From Hemicordylus capensis (Eukaryota > Chordata > Lepidosauria > Squamata > Cordylidae), in the NCBI RefSeq assembly GCF_027244095.1, contig NC_069669.1:4986501-5050500 (forward strand): a stretch of DNA of 64,000 bases. Direction: 5' to 3'. Numbering within the stretch: the first letter of the stretch is position 1; each line of letters starts with the position of its first letter. Positions 58,701-64,000 of this stretch are shown piece after piece. Made by a program: the position numbers and the translations under genes. Below the pieces are notes generated by a model, which saw only the letters and a program-made list of their open reading frames with translations, did not search any database and was not told where the DNA came from.

Positions 58701-61700
58701 ATGAGAGCTGCCACACATGGGATTAACCACGGGTATGTCTTAGCAAAATATATAGATAGAAGAGTGTGAGGTGTGAGGATCATTTTATTATTTGCCTTAT
58801 TACTGCAATGGCTAAAATTTGTGTTGATAAACGACAGAAGAACACAAATATACTAAGGATGAAAGCTGGTTGATTAGACGTCAAGATATAGCAATACCGG
58901 AAACACAATAGGGTATATACAAACTGAAAAGAATACTTAAAACATTGGTTTTCCAAAACAAACAGTATTAGTCAATTACTTTTTGGAGAGATCACAGAAA
59001 GCTATACGGCTCTGAAAAGGCTGTAGAAGAAGTAAAAACACATTATTGTTTGCTTTGCTTAGTTGTGACTGAATTTGTAGCTTTTTATGATTTGTGCTTT
59101 TTAACACTGCAGCAAGCAAGCAATCAGTCAGTCAGGAAAGCATTGATGAAACTGCCCAGCCCCAGAAGCAGCCAAAGGCCCACAGACAGGATGTGCCAAT
59201 TGCAACAGTGCTGGGAGGGCTTCTCCGCACCCTCAACATCATTCATTGTCTGTCACCTTGCATTTCTGAATCGTATACATCCAATTGCATCTGTAACTGG
59301 GAAAGTTGTTGTTTTTTAAAACATGCTCCACCTCAAATAAAAATAATACAAATGTAAAAGCAAATCATGTAAGTCGTGTGTGTGTGTGTGTTTTCTTCTT
59401 CTATCCCTTATTCAGTCTGGTGCCAACCATCATAGGAACTTAGGAAGCTGTTTTCTACCGAGTCATACCGTTGGTCCATCTAGCTCAGTATTGTCAATAC
59501 TGACTGGCAGTGGCTTCGCCAAGGTTACAGGCAGGAGTTTCTCTCAGCCTTATCTGGAGATGCCAGGGAGGAAACCTGGAAGCTTCTGCATGCAAGTGCT
59601 CTTCCCAGAGTGGCCCCACCCCCAAGGGAAATATCTCAGTGCTCATGCATGCAGTCTGCCATTCAATGGCAAACCAGGGCAGACCCTGCTTAGCAAAGGG
59701 GAGAATTCATGCTTGCTATCACAAGACCAACTCTCCTCATCCAGTTTCCAACCAAAGAGCACCACAGTCAGCAGCACTTGCCTGGACAGGCCTGTTGCCA
59801 AGGAAGTTCAGGTCCATGTTCTCCCCAAAGAGGTACCCCTCGGGATGTGGTGTGTCAAACTTCTCTCCTCCCATGAAGAAATGACTGGCAAAGTAGTTCC
59901 CTGGAGAGAAAGAATTTATTTTATATTTACTTACTACATTTATATCCCGTTCTTCCTTCAAGGTGCCCAGAGCAGTGTACATAGCTGTGTTTATCCTCAC
60001 AACAACCCTGAGAGGTAGGTTAGTCTGAGAGAAGTGACTGGCCCAGAATCACTGAGGTTCATGGCTCAACAGGGATTGGAACTCAGGTCTCCATGGTCCT
60101 AGTCCAACATGCTGACCACTACACCACATGGAAAGCACCCAGGGCATGCCAAGATATATAGAGATAGAGCCACTACAAAGTCTATGCTGATAAAACCACA
60201 CCATGATGCTGCAGGGCCACTTCAGCTTGGGATCTGAAGATCTGGAGTCAGTGCAAATCTTGTCACATTTACACTGTTGGGGGTGGCGGGGAGGCAGGAC
60301 TGCAGAAGTCCTTCCTCATGAGGAGATGAGTATCATTTTTATTGACTACCACAAATATTATAACCAGGAGCCAAGAGCAGCCAATGGAGAATGCTTTAAC
60401 ATCTCCATCTGCTAGCATAAGTAAAGGGGGCATGTAGGGAAGAGCCTAGCCTGTATGGGCAGCAGATGATACACAGGATTGGAGGAGCCCCTGTCTGAAG
60501 TGGAGGGGTTCCCAAGAAGCAGCCCCAAACATGCCTCCTGTGCTTTTTCCTCCACACCTCTTCAGGGTAATTTCTTTATTTGGGGGGAGAGCATTCTTAC
60601 ACAGAATGCTTTCTTCCTTATAAGGGAGAAAGGTTTAGTACAAAAGGCTGAACCAGGCAATCTCAGGGGTTCGAGTTTAGAGATCCCAAGCAGTTGGCTG
60701 AGCCCTCAAGGATCCTGAGAAGCGGAGGGGGGTGGAGAAGCAGATTGATTATTTCTGTTGGAGACCGACACCACAACTGACACCACAACCGGACCAACTT
60801 GGTGCAAGCTGACACCACGACTTGGCTCAGGCAGTTGGCAACCCTGGGAGGAACAGAGGAAAAGCACATCCCAAGAGGACTGCGGAGCTGGCCTTGGGGA
60901 CCAACAGCTGCATGGCAGGAAGGATACCAAGAGGGCAACCCAAGTATTAGTGACCAAGTGCCACAGAGAGAGCCCCAAATTTCAGACTGTGCAATGTGAC
61001 CATCCAGCACACCCCCAGATATCTGACAGGTGCCTGCCCCCAGGGGAGGAGGGGCATCAGGTAGGCATTAATACCTGGGCAGGGGGAGGAAAAAGATAGC
61101 CTGGCAGTAGCCATTGAGGATTCAGGGGCTGACTGGAGAAAGAATGCAAGGATGCAGATATTGAGGACTACCCAGGGTTGGGGCAGTAGTTGCTATGTGG
61201 AAGCTGGGGGTATTATTTATTCCCCCCCCCTTTCAGCTGTTTTTATGGGATGTTATTCTTGCTTTCTTTGGTTCTGTTGTATTTTTATGGTTAATACAAA
61301 CAATATCTGATTCAAGTTATATTGGGGGGAAAGGGGAGAGGGGATAATACTATTTCTTAAATAAACAAGTAAATGTCCACAAACCACTCTCTGGTGAAAA
61401 ACTATCAGGGTGACAGCAGTCCCCTGATGGGTGGGGGGTTTCCAGGATGTAGAGGCGGGGGTGGGCACTCGAGGAGGGTGGAAATCCTGGAATTGTGCGT
61501 GTGTGAGAGAGAGAGAGAAAGAGGATAAATAACACTAGTTGTGGGTGCGGGGCGGGGAGAGAGCTGCATGCAGCACCTGCCAGGTTGCCCAGGGGCTGAA
61601 GTACCTATGGGCGGGAGGGATCCTAGTGAAAAACCTATGGAAGTACCTATAGCTGAAGGACCTATGGGGGGGATCTTGAGGAAGCTGGAAGGGGGGCTGC

Positions 61701-61927
61701 TGTCAGTGGCTGGCTGTCGGGCCTATTGGGGAGGGGTCCTCTTAGCGGGCACCCAGTGCTGGTGGGGGTGAGGAAGGGGTGGGGCGCCTAGCCCGGGCGG
61801 GGGATGGGGGAGGAGGGGCGCCGTGAGGCCTGGCCATACCGGACTTGGGCGGGTAGCGGTAGGCCGAGTTAGCCTGGATGTCGATATCCTCCACACCGGC
61901 GATGCGGCGGGTGAGCAGGGAGCCCAT
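46753..61927 (-). CDS. MGRN1: Mahogunin RING finger 1 (E3 ubiquitin ligase), 16 coding exons
   Basis: Exons (complement): 61840-61927, 59782-59900, 57183-57271, 56008-56154, 55688-55805, 54929-54995, 53763-53815, 53401-53448, 52778-52846, 51397-51556, 50997-51106, 49662-49885, 49158-49281, 47846-47891, 47354-47464, 46753-46793. They join to 537 aa. MGRN1 ubiquitinates TSG101 and dampens melanocortin receptor signalling. The start [20 protein letters not shown] keeps Gly2, a likely myristoylation site. The domain upstream of the RING (about 70-265) includes [19 protein letters not shown]. The RING starts at Cys279 ([26 protein letters not shown]). PSAP, the TSG101-binding motif, is at 385-388. 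The end SCSIGIEE matches the human SCSVGIDE tail. The exon 2 donor is GC (CAG/GCAAGT). Exon 7 starts at an unusual acceptor, giving VVVEV where human has VVEV. Human isoforms with a longer insert after DEHS are not seen here. Regulation is probably from the CpG-rich promoter. Confidence 0.97.
48240..48470 (+). repeat. tRNA-headed SINE inserted in an L2-like tail
   Basis: CGTGGTGTAGTGGTTAGAG, CAAGTTCAAATCCCC, CTGGGTGACTCTGGGCC, CACAGGGTTGTTGTGAGG, then (AAATAAG)n. The L2-like fragment CCAGGAACAGTCGCTGGAGG lies just before it (48160-48237). In MGRN1 intron 13. Confidence 0.85.
50135..50506 (+). mobile_element. Non-autonomous Helitron, copy B
   Basis: Starts near TCTATCGATATATTTAATTC and contains TGTGTGGCAGCTCTCGCGAG. 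The 3' end is textbook: the hairpin GGCGC-CTGCTCT-GCGCC, 8 bases, then CTAG followed by T. 372 bp, in MGRN1 intron 11. Confidence 0.85.
50563..50780 (-). mobile_element. CR1 LINE 3' end fragment
   Basis: ACATAAGAACAGAACAGCCC, TGCTGGATCAGG, ATCTAGTCCAGCATCCCG and GGCCACCAGATGCCTCTGG, matching the larger CR1 copy at 54123. It lies 57 bp right of Helitron B. Confidence 0.7.
51157..51195. repeat. (CT)n(CA)n microsatellite
   Basis: A CT run (about 11 units) grading into CA units, in MGRN1 intron 10, 51 bp right of exon 11. Confidence 0.9.
51783..52377 (+). repeat. 5S/tRNA SINE with a second copy nested in it, in reverse
   Basis: The outer plus-strand copy runs 51783-51981 (AGCTGGTCTTGTGGTAGC to ATGCCTGCAACCTT) and resumes at 52287 (CCTTGGAGAAGCTGCTGCC). 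Between them a full-length minus-strand copy (51982-52286) starts AGGAACATAGGAAGCTGCC and ends CACAAGACCAGCTCT. CCTT is present at both joints. In MGRN1 intron 9. Confidence 0.85.
53092..53233. repeat. MITE-like hairpin repeat
   Basis: GCTGGACTACAACCCCCATC (about 53118) and GTGAAGTCCCATAAACATCC (about 53181) flank the inverted pair CAGCCACTAGCCTTGGTGGCTG. The right end AGGCTGGGCACCCCTGC resembles a hAT TIR. In MGRN1 intron 8. Confidence 0.5.
54123..54650 (-). mobile_element. CR1 LINE, C-terminal end of ORF2 and 3' UTR
   Basis: Minus strand 54586-54326 reads [20 protein letters not shown], then [19 protein letters not shown], then [19 protein letters not shown] and a stop. This is the conserved C-terminal end of CR1 reverse transcriptase ORF2. 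The 3' UTR continues to the TGTTCCTATG end at about 54123. It is 5'-truncated, as is usual for CR1, and lies in MGRN1 intron 6. Confidence 0.9.
55105..55345 (-). repeat. L2-like LINE/SINE tail
   Basis: AATATTTATATAATGCTTTT, CCCCAAGGAGCTCCCAATCT, CACCAGCAACAGCCACTGG and AAAAGGTGCCTCTTTGCCC, in reverse orientation, in MGRN1 intron 5. Confidence 0.6.
57437..57675 (+). repeat. L2/CR1-type LINE 3' tail
   Basis: ACAGGCCTTCTCTGTTGCCG, CTGGACTGTGCTCCCTGCTG, then TTGTTGTAAATTGCCTAGAG and AATAAATAAATAATAAAA. This is the 3' end plan of an L2-type element. Helitron copy C begins immediately after its A-rich tail. Confidence 0.6.
57681..58252 (-). mobile_element. Non-autonomous Helitron, copy C
   Basis: Minus-strand start TCTATATAATTAATTCTCC and end GCAGATGCTCTGTGCCCAGG plus CTCACTAG followed by T, with an imperfect GCAGATGCTCTGTGC hairpin. 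The 572-bp interior is GC-rich and has no credible gene. In MGRN1 intron 2, beside copy D. Confidence 0.8.
58259..58756 (-). mobile_element. Non-autonomous Helitron, copy D (tandem with C)
   Basis: Minus-strand start TCTATATATTTTGCTAAGAC, the family mark TGTGTGGCAGCTCTCATGAG near 58705, and end GATGCTCTGTGCCTGGTTCA with CCAG where CTAG is expected. It lies head-to-tail with copy C. Confidence 0.7.
59428..59742 (-). repeat. 5S/tRNA SINE, near full length, next to MGRN1 exon 2
   Basis: TAGGAACTTAGGAAGCTG, GACTGGCAGTGGCTTCGCC, GTGCTCTTCCCAGAGTGGCC, AACCAGGGCAGACCCTGC and CACAAGACCAACTCTCC. Its left part is the tail and its right part the 5S-like head. It ends about 40 bp from exon 2 (59782), on the side of the GC donor. 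Confidence 0.8.
59776..59781 (-). promoter_or_regulatory. GC 5' splice site of MGRN1 intron 2
   Basis: Minus strand CAG/GCAAGT: the intron begins GC rather than GT. All other positions match the consensus perfectly, as is typical of functional GC-AG introns. The next exon starts TTTCCCTATGTAACC at 57271 after CTTTCCAG. Phase and conserved protein (RPVQ/FPYVTP) require this junction. Confidence 0.9.
59920..60135 (-). repeat. tRNA-headed SINE
   Basis: Reverse of GTGGTGTAGTGGTCAGCATG, GAGTTCCAATCCCTG, CAGGGTTGTTGTGAGGATAA and GGGATATAAATGTAGTAAG. In MGRN1 intron 1, 20 bp right of exon 2. Confidence 0.85.
60140..61800. other. MGRN1 intron 1, right part
   Basis: No recognised repeat or exon, apart from a short GA microsatellite (61502-61522) and purine-rich CTATGGG repeats at 61605-61665. 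Confidence 0.5.
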
Positions 61928-62260
61928 GGCGGACCAGCAAGCGGCGACAACGGCGGAGGCAAAAGGAGGTCCTCCTCAGCGAGCCCCACAGGCCGCTCCT
62001 GCGCGGGGCACCACGGGAGGGCGAGTCCGCCCGCCCCACCCGCCGCGTACTTCGCCCCGCCGCCCAACTACAACCCCCAGCAACCACAGCGCGTTGCTCT
62101 CAAACAAAACAATCCAGCACGCCTCCGGCTCCGCCTCCCGCCCTTGAGGGCCCAGAGGAGGGGGCGGGGCTCGTGCTCTGGCGAAGGGCATTTCCGGGTA
62201 CGAAGCCAATCTGCCTTTTTTTTGGAAGGCCCTTCCGGCGGAAGTGCGTCCTGTCCCAGG
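61928..62260 (-). promoter_or_regulatory. MGRN1 CpG-island promoter and 5' UTR
   Basis: CpG-dense block upstream of the MGRN1 start. The ATG is in a strong context (GCCATGG). It contains GGGCGGGGC-type Sp1 boxes near 62160 and ETS-type CCGGAAGTG-like motifs near 62195-62245. Confidence 0.7.
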
Positions 62261-64000
62261 AAGCCTCGGGAGGTAATGGTATCTCTCGTGGTCGTGGAGC
62301 GACGGGTACGCCTTAGATAAATATATATAAAGAAAGAAGAATATATAAAGAAGATATTTGTAGTAGTAGTAGTAGTAGTAGTAGGGCCCTGCAGTTTAGT
62401 CTGTTCTTGCAGGCTGGAGGTCAAGCTGAGACTGAGGAAGTAGCTTAGAGCAGCCCTACAAGGCCTAAGACAAGCAGAGGGACTAAGAGTGAATTTATGA
62501 GTGAGAAGCAGGATGGGACATTAGTGCCTGCTCTGTATGATTTGTATGGTATTTCATCTCTTACCATATCTTTATATTTCATATTTTTCCAGTTTACCAA
62601 AACAAAAATCAAAACCCCACCCAGGGCAACTTACAGTGATACAAAGCTACAAAAACCGACTTGAATGGCTCAACAGCATTAACAGACTTAAGACTAGATT
62701 AAAATGTTTATAGGGAAATCTGCTCGTAGCAAGAACTCTGCAGTTCTTGGTCTGTCTGGTTAAATATTATCCCTGTTGGCTTGACTCCAATGCAGTGCCT
62801 GGTGCTGGGAGGTTTTGCTGGGAGGTTTAATAGTGGGAGGGCCAAAGTGCATCTGTCCTACAGATAGCTGATCTGAATCACACATCACACCTCCATCCTT
62901 GTGACTCAGTTGTTTGGAATACAAGCAAACAGACTAAGGCTGATGATTTGCCAGATTACTTTTTGTTTTTATAGGCGTCCTGCAAATGTTTGCATTAGAA
63001 AACTCAGCCCTGGGGCAGAAACAATTGTTCTGGTTGCTGGAAAATCTTTATATTTGGTATATAACCAAAGGCAATTTGCTGGAGAACTTTGCCAGTATCA
63101 CAGTTTTAAAGTCAGAATAAAATATTCAGTTAATGAATCACCTTTACAGTTTACAGCAATATCCTCCAAAAATACAGCACTCTCTCCTGGACTTAACCCC
63201 CCTGATTACCTGATGTGCCTTGTAATCCCCCACCCCTGAGTTACAGTACTACCTGCATATACTTTATAACCTTGTGGGTTTCCAAATCCTTGTGTGTAAA
63301 TCTTTGTAGATATATCATGTACAACCAACCACTTTATATATAATTGTGCTTTGGCAACGTACTGTATGCTTTGGTAGTTTGCTGATTCAATAAAAAATAT
63401 CTTGCCCTATCTTGGAAATGTCAGGGAATCTTCTGCTTTTCCAAGAGCAGCCCCATCCCCTAAGGGGAATATCTTACAGTGCTCACACATGTAGTCTCCC
63501 ATTCAAATGCAAACCAGGACAGAGCCTGCATAACAAGGGAGAATTCATGCTAGCTACCACAAGACCAGCTCTGTAAGGGGGTAAAAAATCCTTTGTGGTG
63601 GTAGCAGCTCTGCTTGCACCTTCTGTTTACACCGGGACTCAACCTCGCTCTAGGAGTCAGCCCAGGAATCTCACTACTCATTGAGAGGGACCGACCCAAG
63701 GCGCCGTCCCTCCCCGCCCTGTGGACTTTGGCGTGAGTCCCTGCTACTTGCATCCAAACCGGAAGCTGCGGGCAGCTGTTCGCCCAGAGCATGCCTGGGC
63801 TCCCCCCACCCCTTGCTCGGTGCCATGCTGGCAGGAGTCCCTGGCTGCACAAGCACACCCCACAGTGACTCTACGCCTCTCACTGTCCTGCCCCCTTGCC
63901 CGCTGGTTGGGCCTGCCAGATCTCTTTACCTTCTATGGCCAGTACCAAGACAGAGGCTTTGCCCATTGGCTGTCCGGACATGTCACTCCAGCTATATCTG
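62261..64000. other. Right flank of MGRN1; no gene recognised
   Basis: A (TAG)n microsatellite lies at about 62350-62383 and a 5S/tRNA SINE at 63420-63575. The rest is AT-rich and shows no exon that I can recognise on either strand. Confidence 0.5.
63420..63575 (-). repeat. 5S-headed SINE, head part
   Basis: CCATCCCCTAAGGGGAATAT, AGTCTCCCATTCAAATGCAA, ACCAGGACAGAGCCTGC and CACAAGACCAGCTCTG, the reverse of the 5S-like head. Confidence 0.75.

Noticed and set aside
57739-58726. Long Pro/His/Cys-rich open frames in MGRN1 intron 2
   Set aside because: They fall inside Helitron copies C and D and reflect the GC-rich interiors.

Overview
This is vertebrate nuclear DNA, most likely from a squamate reptile (a lizard). 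Genes are intron-rich, with GT-AG, one GC-AG and one AT-AC (U12-type) intron. The spacers and introns are crowded with squamate-style SINEs (5S rRNA-headed, tRNA-headed and BovB-tailed), CR1 and L2-like LINE tails, small hAT elements and non-autonomous Helitrons. No species is assigned. There is no bacterial gene, CRISPR array or stand-alone RNA gene.

Layout, left to right: DNASE1 (minus strand, 8 coding exons, 335-7008); a repeat-filled spacer; INTS15/C7orf26 (plus, 6 exons, 15370-19572) behind a CpG-rich promoter with two perfect CRE sites; NAA60 (plus, CpG-rich first exon near 22.3-22.6 kb, coding 27939-31557, poly(A) near 34.9 kb); NUDT16L1 (minus, 3 exons, 36417-39017), convergent with NAA60; a FOXJ1-type forkhead gene (plus, 2 coding exons, 41036-42547); and MGRN1 (minus, 16 coding exons, 46753-61927, CpG-rich promoter to 62.26 kb). 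Every splice phase was checked by hand. Predicted lengths are 291, 446, 242, 264 (start uncertain), 387 and 537 aa, which fit the known families.

The genes are not a pathway. They encode a secreted nuclease, an Integrator subunit, a Golgi N-terminal acetyltransferase, a 53BP1/syndecan-linked Nudix-like protein, a ciliogenesis-type transcription factor and an E3 ubiquitin ligase. Their grouping is conserved linkage: DNASE1, NAA60, MGRN1 and NUDT16L1 all lie on human 16p13.3, whereas human C7orf26 is on chromosome 7.

The main points for follow-up are: (1) a FOXJ1 paralog between MGRN1 and NUDT16L1, mirroring the human RNF157-FOXJ1 pair and suggesting an ohnolog absent from human; (2) a textbook U12 AT-AC intron in NAA60; (3) a GC-AG intron in MGRN1; (4) an abundant SINE family with a 5S-rRNA-like head and a tRNA-like middle, including one copy nested inside another in opposite orientation; (5) a Helitron family with hairpin and CTAG ends; (6) several hAT-like elements with exact 8-bp target duplications; (7) a lineage-specific C-terminal tail on DNASE1 with a partial tandem copy just downstream.
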